Shown piece by piece: positions 47,408 to 59,850 of a stretch of 64,000 nt of DNA. The notes under the pieces were generated by a model. The model saw only the letters and a program-made list of their open reading frames with translations. It ran no database searches and was not told the DNA's origin. The stretch is from Chrysaora quinquecirrha (lineage: Eukaryota > Cnidaria > Scyphozoa > Semaeostomeae > Pelagiidae), in assembly GCA_014526335.1 (NCBI GenBank), contig JACTAT010000016.1, positions 7,171,339-7,235,338 of the forward strand, read 5' to 3'. Each line of letters opens with the position of its first letter. Within the stretch, counting starts at the first letter, position 1. Made by a program: the position numbers and the translations under genes.

Positions 47408-48125
47408 CCTCCACTTACATGATGATTACCCTCCACGTTGCAAATGATATCCCTCCACTTACATGATGATAACCCTCCACGATACTCTGCATCCTCCACT
47501 TACATGACGATAACCCTCCACAATGTATTGGCACCCTCCACTTACATGATGGTATCCCTCCACGTTGCAAATGATATCCCTCCACTTACATGATGATAAC
47601 CCTCCACGATACTCCGCATCCTCCACTTACATGATGGTATCCCTCCACGTTAAAAATGATATCCCTCCACTTACATGATGATAACCTCCACGATACTCCG
47701 CATCCTCCACTTACATGATGGTATCCTCCACGTTAAAAATGATGTCTCTCCACTTACATGATGATAACCCTCCACGATACTCAGCATCCTTCACTTGCAT
47801 GATGATAACCCTCCACGTTGTATTGGCACCCTCCAATTACATGATGGTATCCCTCCACGGCAAATGATATCCCTCCACTTACATGATGATAACCTCCACG
47901 ATACTCCGCATCCTCCACTTACATGATGGTATCCTCCACGTTAAAATGATATCCCTCCACTTACATGATGATAACCCTCCACGATACTCCGCATCCTCCA
48001 CTTACATGATGGTATCCCTCCACGTTGTATTGGCACCCTCCACTTACATAATGGTATCCCTCCACGTTGTATTGGCACCCTCCACTATACTGCACATCCT
48101 CCACGTTACTGCACATCACGTTGTA
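47408..48125 (-). repeat. Right minisatellite of the foldback element
   Basis: Reverse complement of the left array: ccctccacttacatgatgat units with the same three flavours. The two arrays can pair over several hundred bases. Confidence 0.92.
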
Positions 48126-48851
48126 CGGGGTGTTATTTTGATAACAAAATGTTTAGTGTTTCAATTTTGTGAACAGATTTAAAAGTTGACAGAAATGTCA
48201 GGTGAGTGATATTTTGATACAGGCCATGAAGACCAGTTGTAAAAAATTTACTCTCTTTCCACGTTTTTAAAGCAATGGCCCTAAAATTTAATGTTCAGAT
48301 ATTTAAAATGTAGTTAATCTAGCAAAAATGTGAATGAAAAGTTTTCACGGTTTTCTGATAATATTTGTTTCTCGGTGAAAACAGAGTCATATAAAAACAG
48401 CAGTATAGAATTTCGCTCACCTGGAATTATCGCAGACCCTGAAACATTTTAATTCAATACAAAAGCCCTTTTTCAGTAAAAATCTGGCTACCAAAAGAAA
48501 GGGCAGATAAATCTTCTTCGGATAGGAGCAGAATCTAGTCGATTTCTGCAAGTTAACCCATTAAATTACCATTGAATTCGACACCAGTTAAAGGAGATTT
48601 TTCCTAAATCTTTTAAAGACACTGCTCCAACTTCTAAATGAATTTCTCTGTCAAAACATTTTAACTGTTCGTTCGTTACTTTTATTTCTAACGGAAAGCC
48701 AGTAAAATGGCGAATATTTTCCCGCTAAATCGTTATTCATGGGGCTCCTGAGCCCTGTTGTCTTTGTTTTGAAAATAGCTTGCTTTAGGCCGAGAGCCAC
48801 AGCTAGCCGCCATTTTGAGAAAGGTGGTGCGATACTTATGGAACGTAAGTG

Positions 48852-51800
48852 TACACCATTTTTGATGACTTTTGAGAGCTCAGTAACATAGCTGTGATGT
48901 CAATCAAATGTATGCTAATGTTTCTGATCTGTATTGAAATCTGAGAAATCTCTTATCCCTCTACTTTTAATCTTTAATCATATATCCCCTTGCCGTAATG
49001 TTCTTTTGAAGCAAAGTATTGTAGAAGTAGCATATTGCTGTTGACTCGCAATGCATGGATGAAACCTTCTTCTTGCCATCAATCATTTATTGTTTATATT
49101 CATGACTGCCCGTGTTTTACCACATATGCTTTTCTTTGCAATTATAACAAATAAGTGCAGATACTATGGCCTTAATCTACTATTTATGTTGATAAGTACA
49201 GTTTCCACTTAAATGTTTTGTCAAAGTAAGTATTTTTTTGGTGATGGCGTCATCGTGACGACATCATGATTTCGGTGAAATTTAGTACAATCAAATTCAC
49301 TATGTACTAATCGAAAATTTTAAGTCAGGAGAATACATATTTGCCCTCATCAACCTTTTTTGATGCACTAGTAGAGAGATATTGCAGTCAAAAGGCAAAA
49401 AATGCATTTTGATGATATCATGGAAAAGTCCATTTTCCTTAAAAAATTTCAAAGGGCCCATCTTGATTTTGGAGTCAGTGCTATCGATTTACTCAGAATG
49501 TGTAATAAAATTAGGTTGGGTTCAAAGTCAGATTATTATGGAAAATTCCCTGCATATTCTGGCTGTTATGGTCCATGGTGTGTCGCGGACACATTCTGCC
49601 TCATTTCCTGCAGCACTGTGTCAACTTAATGTGTGCGCAATTATTTTCTTTTCTTTGTTGCTCAATTTAAAGAATGACATTTAGAGCAAAGCAAAAAAGA
49701 AGATGATAAAACTTCTTTTTTAAAAATTTCATGGAAATTTCAGTGTCAGAAAAGCGGACATGGAAATTAATTTTGTATCCAATTCTCTGTTTAGTTTCTT
49801 ATTTCTGATCATCATTTATTAAATTTGATATATGCTCTGACTAACGATGTGCTACTTCTATGATATATGTGGAAGAAAGATATAGCATATGTTAATTGAT
49901 ATTTTGTATTTCAGATCCTTTCTCGATATATTTGACGGAATGATGATCGAAATGAAAAACTATTCAACTACCGAAATATCTCCTTTGGTTTCCAAAAACT
50001 GTGTCTGAAATGGCAACATGAACTCTTTCATGGACCTGACGAAGAAACTCGTATATTATGATCTTAATTTTTGTAAATATTATCTCCATTTTTTTATATT
50101 AGCTATCAGTTTTTACTATGGATAAATTTTATCAATTTGTTATGTTGCCTTGCCATTAGTCGTCAAAATTGATTTGGGTCTTTTATGAGTTTATTTAGTT
50201 TTGCTCATTGGTGAATCTTTGATATTGTAACACGCAGTTAACCTAAAATCGTCTTTGTATAGCATTAGTCATTCACAAGTCAAATCCAATAATGTCAACC
50301 CTTGTGCTCCTTTACTTTTCTACTTAATTAAGTTGACACAATAGAAGTCCGTTATTTGACAATGGGAAGTTTTTTATAAGGATAACCCTTTGTGGTGACG
50401 TTGGCCTCAACTTGGCAATTAGCATCTTGCTTGAGAATCAAGTTTCAAGTTTCCGTCCCGCATTTCTCGATTTATCGAAAGGAGTTAATTGCATACCAGT
50501 GCAAGCAACATCAGGCACTTTGTGCATATCCATTTCCAATTGCAGCAACTCAATTTTCTCAATTTTCAAAAATCAAAGTCTTGGTCAGTCAGGTCACTGC
50601 AGGTTAATCGAAAACGGTAATAAAGATTAGAGAAACAATAGTTCAAGCAAATTGCAAGCAAGTTGAGCACCTCTTGACCATGACTATTTTGCTTAAGCGG
50701 TGACTTCGATATGTGATGGAATTTTAGGTCGAGCAAAATTGACAAAAAGGGCCATGTACACGGATCGGCAGTCTGTTAATCCTTTAAATGACCACATTCG
50801 CTTAAAATTCTGCTCGTGTATATGGGGCCATTTTGGCTAAAGTCTTATTACCGTCAAACCTTGTGCTCATTGACTCTTCTACTAAATATGGCACAGTAGA
50901 AGCTTGTTATTTGAGAACGGGAAGTTTTTCATAAGGATCAACCTTTGTGATGACATTTCGGTTAGAATTCGTCTGAAGTGGTTCCTTATGTCTCCACATC
51001 AAGTGCCCAGTTTTGGCCATACGACGATGACGACATTGTGCTTTTATCATATAGATCATAAATGCTATATATCCATGATCCTTGTTTTCCAAGTTAAGCA
51101 ATTGTCTAATGATGGCCATATAACGATGAAATAAGACTTTAATTTTCTCACGTTAAGAGAAAAAACGTCCCCGTTAAGCCGGGATGATTGTTCTTCATAT
51201 AACACAGGGACAAAATAATGTTTCATCCCGTCTAGATGAGATAATTTCTTCCATATAACCAGTCCCTTAGAGTTGAGTCTCCAACGGAGAAAAGATGGGG
51301 AACCAACCCATTCGAAAACAAACAGATTTGAGTTGTCTGGGGATTCTAATTTTGATGCTCAATTTGTTTATCACTCTTTACAAATTTGTCAATTTCAAGG
51401 CAATATGAGATGACCATACTGTATCATGCCTGTAAAGTATTTAGACGTAGAGATGCCGACTGTCTGATGACGTAATGACGTGCAAGTTCTGAAGCAACAG
51501 TGGACTTTTCAGGCCATTTCTTGTATTTTCTATGCGAAAACTGCAGTTTGCCAATTTAAATCGTGAATATTGATAATATTTTATCAAAATCAATAGAAAA
51601 ACTGTATGGAACAGTGTGTTGGAAGCACTGAGAAAGCCAAACTTCGAAAAGCAGACTTGCAACACGTTTTTCCACTTATTTCTGGTTCCGTTTTCGACAG
51701 TGGAGAGAAACATACTTGAATATATCAAATTCAACGAAAAAACGTCTTTTCAAGAACTTCTCTACCATACAGTAGTCGACGACCATCTAAACTGCTTTGT

Positions 51801-52625
51801 TTCGGCACCTTCACCTGTAGCCCCTGTCTTTTCCGCCATCGATAAAACTTTTTTCGAAATTGCTTGTATTACGCATGCGTATAACTCTGTGGTTGCAAAT
51901 TGTCCCGGCTGGGCGGGTGAATTGCGTTTATGTGGAGAACAATCATCCCGCCTAGCCGAGATCCCTTTACATGCAAACGGGATCCCGCTTCGCCGGGAAG
52001 AAATTTTTATCAGATGACCCAAATGTGAAAAACGCAAAGAGATAACAGTAGAGGCGAGATCTCGGCAAAGCGAAACAATTGTTTCCACACACGTATTTTT
52101 TTATAAGAAACCCAGACTCTCGAATGGCCAAAAATTTTAAGAAACTCCAGTACTGGAATTTTTTTACGTTGGAAACTTTTCACCACAGACAGCAAAAATG
52201 TTCTTTTGATTCCCGTGTTTCGTCTGCAATAGCGTATTTCTGTGACAAGTAGACAAACAGGAAACCCATATGCATTTAAATACGATCGAAAAAGGGTTTG
52301 GAAAATCATTCAGATAGAATAACTATGTTGCCAATATGGACATTCAAGAAACTCTTAAGAAACTTTCAATTCCCAAAATTTGAAAATTTTAAGAAACTTT
52401 CAGTACTGTGTCAATTTTTTAGTTTCTTATAAACAATACCTGTATAACCAGGCCCTATGGAGCGAAATTTGGAGTTAATTCACACAACAGCAACTCTTCT
52501 ATCAACAATGATGAAGATTATCTAGGCAAATGTATTATCACATTGTTTGTTCTGTTACATAAGAAATTCTTCCCTTATTGTTAGTACATCTACTGTATGT
52601 AAATATGTAGAAAGTAATATTTTAT
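48852..52625. other. Stretch without a recognised gene
   Basis: No gene supported; ORFs such as 49382-49684 and 51616-52017 have no family features. Two direct repeats of about 105 bp (50296-50405 and 50853-50960) share the cttgtgctc...gggaagttttt pattern. Around 51170-51280 and 51900-52010 there are related gccgggat/atcccg hairpin-prone sequences that look like small dispersed repeats. Confidence 0.45.
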
Positions 52626-52880
52626 TGTCGCGATTATACCAGGTTGCAGTATACGACAGCAAAAACTCACGATCTAGTATTTTCTGAATTATAACATAAC
52701 AAAATATCAAAACTAGAACTCACATTTTACTCTCAACTCTCGAATCAAAAACGCTTCAGGTTATGCAATATCAAAAATTAAAAATAGTCTGAAAAAGTCC
52801 ATTGTCTATACTTCCGCTGGAATGTCTATTGTCTATGAAATGTCTATTTTTCAGACACGGGGGTTATTCAGTTTCCGACA
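52626..52880 (-). repeat. BEL 2 3' LTR
   Basis: 255 bp, tgtcgcgattatacc...tttccgaca. Pairs with 58189-58444. Confidence 0.95.
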
Positions 52881-52894
52881 CACTCCCCCCATTT
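52881..52894 (-). other. BEL 2 polypurine tract
   Basis: Minus strand AAATGGGGGGAGTG directly next to the 3' LTR. Confidence 0.7.
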
Positions 52895-52916
52895 GACCCC
52901 CAAAGGCGTCAAATGT

Positions 52917-54911
52917 TCAATCATCTTCTAATTCTCTGTCCTCATCTATAAGTGTTTCTCGGACTGTCTGTTGCGCAATAACCGCTGCATGTCTCTTCGG
53001 TCGGAACTCTGCCGCTTGAATATTCAGTCGCTGACTTGCCCTTTCCTCTACTCTATCACATGAAAACTCCATTGGATATAACAACTGTACTGGTCTTTCG
53101 ATGATGGCTTTTCTTGACCGTAGCCTGGCAGCTCTGACTATTCCGTCTCTTCCTCCAATGAGCGATTCCACTATTCCCAGATGCCATTTGCCTCGGTTTC
53201 GTTCCTCGCCCTTTACCAATACCACGTCTCCCACTGATAGCTTATTTTCTACTGTACCATGTCGCATATTGTGTCTCTCGCGAAGTGAAGTCAAATATTC
53301 TCCTGACCATCTCTTCCAAAGTCTGTCCTTGCACTGCTCTAAGTATTTCGCTCTTTTACGTAGGTCACTGTTCTCGATTGAATGTACATCTTCGACGAGT
53401 AGTGCGTTGTTGTCTCCGAGCACCATCATGTTAGGTGTTAGTTCGGGAAGCTGAACGTCGTCCTCTACGTAGCTGAGTGGTCTGTTGTTCAATGCCGTTT
53501 CAATGTCCAACATGACTTCTTTTAACTCGTTAAGTCTCAGGAGAGCTCCTCCGACTGCTTTGTAAAGAGACTGCTTAATCAAGCCAATGATCCTTTCGAA
53601 TTGCCCACCCCACCATGGGGCCTTGCTCAGATTGAATTGCCACCTTATTTCATTTTTAATCAAGAAGTCGTTAAGTTTCTCACTCTTCATGATTGTCTTC
53701 ACCCATTTAGAAGCTGCTACGAATGTCTTTGCATTATCCGAATAGATTTTTGATGGCCTTCCTCTTCTTGCTATTAGCTCCTTTAGGCTTGGCTTGAATT
53801 GCTCGACAGTCATATCTGTGACGACTTGTATGAAAACTGCTCTTGTTAAACTGCAAGCAAATAACAATATATATGCCTTCCCCTCAGACTTGGCTTTCTC
53901 TCTGTACATGATTGGCCCAGCATAATCAAGGCCGATGATCTCAAAAGGCCTTGAACCTTCAGTTCGGTCCCTTGGTAGGTTTCCTGGAGGTGGTTGATGG
54001 ACGGCTCTAGCATGGAATCTTTTGCATCCGCTGCAGTTATGTCTTAGCTTCTTTACAAGCTGTCTGAGTCGTGGTACCCAGTATTTCCGTCGTACCTCCG
54101 TCATTGTTAAACCAACTCCCCCATGCAATGTGATGAGATGACATTCCGTTACAAGTTTTCCAGTAAATGTCTCATTTCTTGGAAGATAAACTGGATAATT
54201 GCCTTGAATTCGTCCTTTGCACTCGAAGATGCCTTGTTCGTTCTTCTGTAGGTTCAATGCTTGTCTGTCATGTTCAAACATGTCAGTTCCGATGGCTCTT
54301 TCCTGAACTCTGCGTATCCACCAGTTTATCTGTTCTTGGATTTCTTCTGTTGTTAGCAATCCTCTGCGTCGTTCAGCTTTATTTGTTCTGCAGTTGTCAG
54401 CGAATCTCTTAATCCAGCCTGTTACACGCATTGTCTTTCTGAAACTGAAGTTGTCCAGGATCTGATCCATTTCATCATTCTTGACAGTGACTACTCTGAA
54501 GATATCTTTGATTGGTTTCGCTTCAGCCTCTGTCGTTTCAGTTGCTCTTGTTGTGATCTCGGTTGGCCATCTATCCTTGTTTGCTAACCATTCAGGGCCG
54601 CTAAACCATTGAGATGGGATTTTATTGCCCTGGGAGCCTCTGCTTCCTATATCTGCTGGATTCTCCTTTGTGCCCACATGTCTCCAGACTATGAAATCTT
54701 TCAGGCGTATCTGTCTCACTCGATTTTCAACAAACTGTTTGTATTCACCAGATCCCTTAATCCAGTGTAGTGCGACTGTGCTGTCTAACCAACCATAACA
54801 GGATTTGACTGGCAATCCATCAAGAGCCGCTTTGACATTTGATATCAAATTAGCTGCCATGTGGCCAGCAGTAAGCTCTAGCCTTGGAATAGTGAGTGCC
54901 TTCTTTGCCAC
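52917..54911 (-). pseudogene. BEL 2 RNase H and integrase
   Basis: 664 codons, open. Begins within RNase H (KKALTIPRLELTAGHMAAN, WLDSTVALHW, KENPADIGSRG), then integrase: zinc-binding HLITLH...CSGCKRFH, D in GLDYAGP, D in IYSDNAKTF, E in WWGGQFERIIGLIK, and C-terminal GDVVLVKGEERNRGKWHLG and ERPVQLLYPMEF. All three catalytic residues are present. It is in the same frame as the RT ORF and separated from it only by the TGA at 55017-55019; 35 sense codons lie between that stop and the assigned start. Flanked downstream by polypurine tract and LTR. Confidence 0.92.
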
Positions 54912-55016
54912 TCTTGATTTGGCAGTTAAGAGTCCCTGGCTGACTCCTGAATTCTGGCAAACAACAATGTAGACTGCTGCTGAGGTCCCATAACTACTTG
55001 AATCTCCAAAGGCATG

Positions 55017-56588
55017 TCATTCAATACTCTCTATGGGCTCTACTGCACAAGTAATACTTCTTGGTATTTCGATTCTACTTGGTAAATTCTTCATCCAAGT
55101 TGTCCATCTTCTCTGCAAGGGTTCAGGCAGCACTGCATCCCATGGTACTTTCATGTCACATACATCTCTGTAAATCAGTTTTCCTACCAGCGTTGTAGGA
55201 GAAACGATACCCAATGGATCGTATACTGAAGCTATGTTTTGTAATACAGATCTCTTTGTTATATTATCTTGCTTCTCTGGAAAGTCTACTCCGATGGTAT
55301 CATCAGTTTTGTTCCAGATAAGGCCTAGTAGCTTTGTTTCCTCTTTCTTCACACCAAGTTGACTTTTGGCATAGCTTTGTTCACTAGAATCTGTATTTTC
55401 TGTGACTGTTTTCTGATCTTCTAGCTCTGGCAAATTCGAATGCCATTTATGCAACTCGAACCCTGCATCTTTGAATATGGTGATGGTTGTATTTTTCAAC
55501 TTTTCCATGGCATCCTTCGTCTCTCCAGACAACAATGTATCATCAACGTAAATACTACGCTTTATCTCTTTCACCTCATCTGGGTACTCTGCTTCTTTGC
55601 TGTTCAAGTGTTGTTCTATTGTACCCCCAAGTATAAAAGGAGACTGATTTAAGCCAAATAGAACACGTGTAAATCTGAAAGTTCTTATCTTCTTCAAATC
55701 TTTGTCCACAATCCAATGAAACCGAAGAGCATCATGGTCGCTTTCTTTAACTCTAATCTGCAGGAATGCTTGCTTCATGTCCCCTGCTAATGTGACTGGT
55801 CTTGTACGATTTCTGACAAGGATATCCCAAATAAGATTCTGCAGGGATGGGCCGGTTTCTAGGCAGTCGTTCAACGAAGGTGCATTGGTTGTTGCTTTTG
55901 CTGAAGCGTCATATACTATCCGCACCTTTGTAGTTTCTGCCATTTTTCTCACGACTGGTTTGTGTGGAAGATAGAAAACTTTCCCAACTGGCTCTTTCTC
56001 TGCTTCCTCAATGATTCCATTTTCCTGTTGGTCTCTCATTATTCGATCGTACTGCTCAAAAAGCTCTGGTTGTTGCTGTAGTTTTTGAAGAAGCTTGTTT
56101 AGTCTCGCTCTGCTGCCATCCTTGTTGTCTGGAAGTTCCTGCTTCGTGTTTTTCCAAATCAATCCGGTCTCGTAGAATCCCTCAGGGCTCTGATTCAGCT
56201 GCTCCTTGAACTCACTATAAACTGATGACTCGTTTTCTTCAGAATTTCTTAAGCCTAATACGTCAAGGCTGCAAAGCTTGTCGTAGTCTGCCAATGATGA
56301 TTTTGCAAAGAACATTTTTGAGTCATCGATCTCTGCTCCAGGTGATATTAGCGTCCACCCTAATCTAGTCAGTTCCCCAACTGGTTCCCCAGGTTTTCCG
56401 ATTCTTGGTTTAGTCTCTGTTTTAATCTTTGCATACTCTGATGCACCAATTATCAAATGAATAGGTAATTCAGCTTTCTGATCTTGGTCTGCCATTGTTA
56501 TTCCTCTCAGATGCGAGTACTTGGCTAGGATTTGCTTGTATTGAGGGTTTGAAACTGTCAGTAATACTTCTTTTTCTACTTTGTTCAC
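55017..56588 (-). pseudogene. BEL 2 A17 peptidase region and reverse transcriptase
   Basis: 523 codons, open. N-terminal A17-type region (IHLIIGASEYAKIK, GKPGEPVGELTRLGW), then RT motifs KVRIVYDASAKA, AGDMKQAFLQIRV, TRVLFGLNQSPF and SIYVDDTLLSG (YVDD). It ends in IESIE followed by TGA exactly where RNase H begins. Joined to gag-protease by a one-base shift near 56605. Enzyme domains are complete by eye; the frame breaks suggest a recently dead copy or one with sequence errors. Confidence 0.92.
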
Positions 56589-56589
56589 A

Positions 56590-58173
56590 TCAACTTTGAG
56601 ACCAAAATCTCCTTTGTATTTTTACCTCCACATTATAAACTTCAATCCTTTTGGTTGTTGTACACATCATCATGTCGATTTGTCTGACCTGTGTGGATGC
56701 TGGTTTCTTTCCGATTAGCTCTACTAACTTGGCTGAGATATACGAGCTCCCTGCTCCCGTGTCGAGTAGTGCTCTGCAGGTTATGCCATTTACTTTAACA
56801 AGGACTACCGGGTATATTATTCCTTGCTCTCCTGTGGCCAATAGAACCTGTTCTGGCTTCTTGTCTTTCTTGTCACAGACAGATGTATGGTGCCTGCTGC
56901 TACAGATCTTGCAGTTAGTCTTCACTCTGCATTCTGCTGCCCGATGAGATGCACCTGTGCAATTAAAACACAGCCTTTTCTTTCGCAGATGATCTTTTCT
57001 CTCAGCAACCTCTGTAACAGTATCACAGTCAGTTGAAATTTGCTCATTGCTCTCACAGTATACGCATGCTCTCTTTCTCCCTTCTTGCTGCCTTGTTTGA
57101 AATACTTTCTCTCTCTTTGGTTGTCTAGCGGGGTTGAATTCAGAAAAGTTGACACTTGTCCCTCTGTCGTCTTGGGATATTGGGTTTCTCTCTGTCCACC
57201 TCCTAAGGTTTTCTAGAAGCTCTGGAAAGCCCCAATTCTGCCATTCCTCGTCAAGACGTACCAAATCTGAGCGAATACCCTCAAGTTTATCAAGAGTAGC
57301 CCTCGCAAAGCCGCTAATCTCTTTCAGCTTTCCTAAAGATTCTAAGGCCTGTACACTTGTTAAAAGCTTTCCATAGAATTCATGAATCTTGACAGCGTTT
57401 CCCCCCTTGATGGTTGGAAGGGAGGTGATGTTTTGAATATAAGCATTTACAACCTCAGTTATTTTCCCATATGTGGTCTTTAATATGTTCTTAGCTCTTT
57501 CATACCCTTCAGGTGTGAAGGGTAACCCCTCTATTTGGGCTCTAACTTTAGGCACCAAAAGCTCCTTTAGGTACGAAAATTTGGTGACAGAATCAATTTT
57601 TGCATTGTCTATTTCGGCCTCAAATTGGTTCCAAAACCGAAACCAGTCTAAATTGGTTCCCTGAAATTTCGTTATGATTAATTTTGGTAATTTTACCTTT
57701 GAAACTTGCTCGTTGCTCACTGCTGTTTTCATTTCCTCCAATTTTCTTTCGAATTTCAGCTTTTGCTCCAATTTTTCCCTCTCCATTTTATTTTCGACTT
57801 CCAGTTGTTTTTGTTTTGTGAATAAAAATTGTTTTTCCTCCTCACTTTGTTCTTGTTCTTTTATTTCTTTCAAGGCTGCTTTCATTTCCGCCATGATTGG
57901 ATTAAATTCCTTGACATTCTTGTCTATGCTCAAACTCCAAGCTCGGATTTCTTGCGGATCATTGTCCTCTTCGATCTTTGCTTCTTGGATTATGGTTTTT
58001 AGTTCAAAAATCTCTTCGATTCTCGTTCCGTAGATGTTTAGTTGTCTCCTGATTGCTGTACTATCGCGGGTTTCTAGGATCTCTTTCGTTTCATCAGATA
58101 TGAATTCCAACAGCTTTGTTTTTGTCTCGATTTTCTTGCAAGCTGCCTGAATATCAAGGTCTCGCCTCGCCAT
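56590..58173 (-). pseudogene. BEL 2 gag and protease
   Basis: 527 codons from ATG at 58173. N-terminal coiled coil (KKIETKTKLLEF, then a Glu/Lys-rich stretch at about 105-160), capsid-like region (KVKLPKLIITKFQGTNLDW), zinc fingers (CVYCESNEQISTDC, CFNCTGASHRAAEC, CKICSSRHHTSVC; the first lacks the usual His) and an aspartic protease with LLDTGAGSSYIS, intact here unlike element 1. The frame ends shortly after the protease through a shift near 56605. Gag forms particles, the protease processes them. Confidence 0.9.
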
Positions 58174-58185
58174 CTTGGGGTGCCA
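58168..58185 (-). other. BEL 2 primer-binding site
   Basis: Minus strand TGGCACCCCAAGATGGCG, three bases inside the 5' LTR, starting with TGG as expected. Shares TGGCACC with element 1. The priming tRNA is not identified. Confidence 0.6.
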
Positions 58186-58188
58186 CTG

Positions 58189-58444
58189 TGTCGCGATTAT
58201 ACCAGGTTGCAGTATGCGACAACAAAAAACTCACGATCTAGTATTTTCTGAATTATAACATAACAAAACATCAAAACTAGAACTCACATTTTACTCTCAA
58301 CTCTCGAATCAAAAACGCTTCAGGTTATGCAATATCAAAATTTAAAAATAGTCTGAAAAAGTCCATTGTCTATACTTCCGCTGGAATGTCTATTGTCTAT
58401 GAAATGTCTATTTTTCAGACACGGGGGTTATTCAGTTTCCGACA
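58189..58444 (-). repeat. BEL 2 5' LTR
   Basis: 256 bp, pairs with 52626-52880 with about five differences. Followed by the target duplication TTAT. Confidence 0.95.
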
Positions 58445-58497
58445 TTATCACACCTTCATACCGTAGTTTTAATCACCTTTAGTTTCACATAGTTTTA

Positions 58498-59085
58498 CAG
58501 TTGACATTCGCTATCTCGACTGCCCGCTATCTCGAACATTCGCTATCTCGAACGATTTTCCATTTCCCCTCGCTTTGGTATAAGGGTTTGTATAGAAAAA
58601 TCATCCGCTATCTCGAACCCCGTTATCTCGAACATTCGCTGTCTCGAACCATTTCCGATTTCCCATGGAGGAAAACCTGCTCCTTATCTCGAACTTTGCC
58701 AAATTTTCTGCTGAACTGGATAAAGAGACAAGCTGAAAATATGTATAAGTTCGCCTAGCGAAGCGGGAATGGCAGCAGCTAAGTGATATGCTGCCCATGT
58801 ATACAATAGATGAAGCTGTTCTCTTTCGAGATGTGCTGCATCACGATTATCTCAATTTCACTAATAGTAGGGATGAAAGCAGATGAGCTTTGACTCCTAT
58901 GTAAAAAATACCAGACTTGTTTGATGAAATTTGGGATCAGTAACCCTGCATGTTAATAGGGGTTCCTTTTCTAACTTGAAAACTATAATTTTTTATCTTT
59001 ATATGGGGCATCCGTTATTTCGAACATTCGCTATCTCGAAAAATTCCAGTTTCCCTTGAGAGTTAGAGATAGCGGATGTCAACTG
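58498..59085. mobile_element. pogo/Tigger-like MITE, copy 2
   Basis: 588 bp, inverted relative to copy 1 (43944-44535), TA on both sides, ends cagttgacattcgctatctcg and gatagcggatgtcaactg. ORFs on either strand are shared by both copies only because the DNA is, and are not genes. Confidence 0.85.
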
Positions 59086-59199
59086 TATGTCTTTTTAAAT
59101 AATTTTGGTCATGCCAAATATATTTTGTGATATTTAATCAGAGGTATATACCGAAACTTAAATTTTTTAAACAATTTTCGCATATTTTCGCAACATTCA

Positions 59200-59400
59200 T
59201 AACATGCGTAACGTTCTATTTTTCGAATTCGATAATACCTTTTCTATATTACTTTTAAGGGAAGAAACTTTCGCGGGAAAAACTTTCGCAACTCAGAAAA
59301 ACGCGAACTTGTTGGACTTTACTTTCGCGAATCGGGAAAAATGAGAAGTTTCGCGGGAAAAAACATTCGCGCTTCACAGCACGAACAGTATTTTTTATGG
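59200..59400. repeat. Cluster of tttcgcg hairpin motifs
   Basis: Seven or so cgcgaa/ttcgcg words in both orientations (e.g. aactttcgcgggaaaaac, gtttcgcgggaaaa) within 150 bp. Probably a decayed non-autonomous element; ends not resolved. Confidence 0.4.
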
Positions 59401-59592
59401 AAATGAACTCCAGCGAATTTGACTTTTTAATGGGATCCTATAGGATCTCCGACATGATATTTTATGGGTCAAAACGCACCATTAACATCAGACACGAAAT
59501 CCCTTTGCAAAACCTAGCAAATTTTGTGCAAAAAAAGATTTTCTGGAACATTTCGACAAATAGACTGGAGTATTACAGTATGATCCCCTTAG

Positions 59593-59850
59593 TTTACTCT
59601 AAGGTGCCAAATAAACGGGGGATCCAAATAAACGGGGGGGTGGGAAATTTTTCGAAAATTCAATAAACGGGGGGTCCTAATAAGGGTCGGGGGTGGGGGA
59701 AATTTAATAAACGTAGTTTAATCCTTTCAGTGAAATTTTTTCTTCCAAAATTAATAAACGGGGGAGTCCTACTAAGGTCCGTGGGTTTGGGGGAAAAAAC
59801 TCAAAATTAATAAACGGGAGGGGCACGTTTATTTGGCACCTTAGAGTAAA
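59593..59850. mobile_element. Small MITE with 26-bp inverted ends
   Basis: 258 bp with inverted ends tttactctaaggtgccaaat and its complement, both continuing into aaacg. The inside has four or more aataaacgggggg words with G-rich runs. No ORF. The target duplication is unclear. Followed by a GC-rich patch with two gcggccgc words at about 59866 and 59884. Confidence 0.8.

Larger units (their letters stand above)
45719..48851. mobile_element. Foldback transposon with minisatellite arms
   Basis: A 3133-bp element with outer inverted repeats of about 360 bp (45719-46077 and 48512-48851 plus 48118-48130) ending cacttacgttc and gaacgtaagtg and flanked by TA. Inside, the arms continue as two minisatellite arrays in opposite orientation (46078-46868 and 47408-48125) around a unique centre of about 540 bp. 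The right arm has an extra piece of about 380 bp (48131-48511). No transposase. TA flanks point to the Tc1/mariner side, the plan resembles foldback elements. Boundaries are clear; class is inference. Confidence 0.8.
52626..58444 (-). mobile_element. BEL/Pao LTR retrotransposon 2
   Basis: Complete element on the minus strand with LTRs 52626-52880 and 58189-58444 (TG...CA), a 4-bp target duplication TTAT at 52622-52625 and 58445-58448, PBS, polypurine tract and long coding frames for gag-protease, A17-RT and RNase H-integrase. LTRs differ at a handful of positions, substitutions included, so it is older than element 1. Only two breaks interrupt the coding region: a shift near 56605 and a TGA at 55017-55019. 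Distinct in sequence from element 1 but the same clade. Confidence 0.96.

Noticed and set aside
51616..52017. 133-codon ORF on the plus strand and 108-codon ORF on the minus strand
   Set aside because: Their GC-rich end overlaps a dispersed hairpin repeat related to 51170-51280, and no family features are visible.
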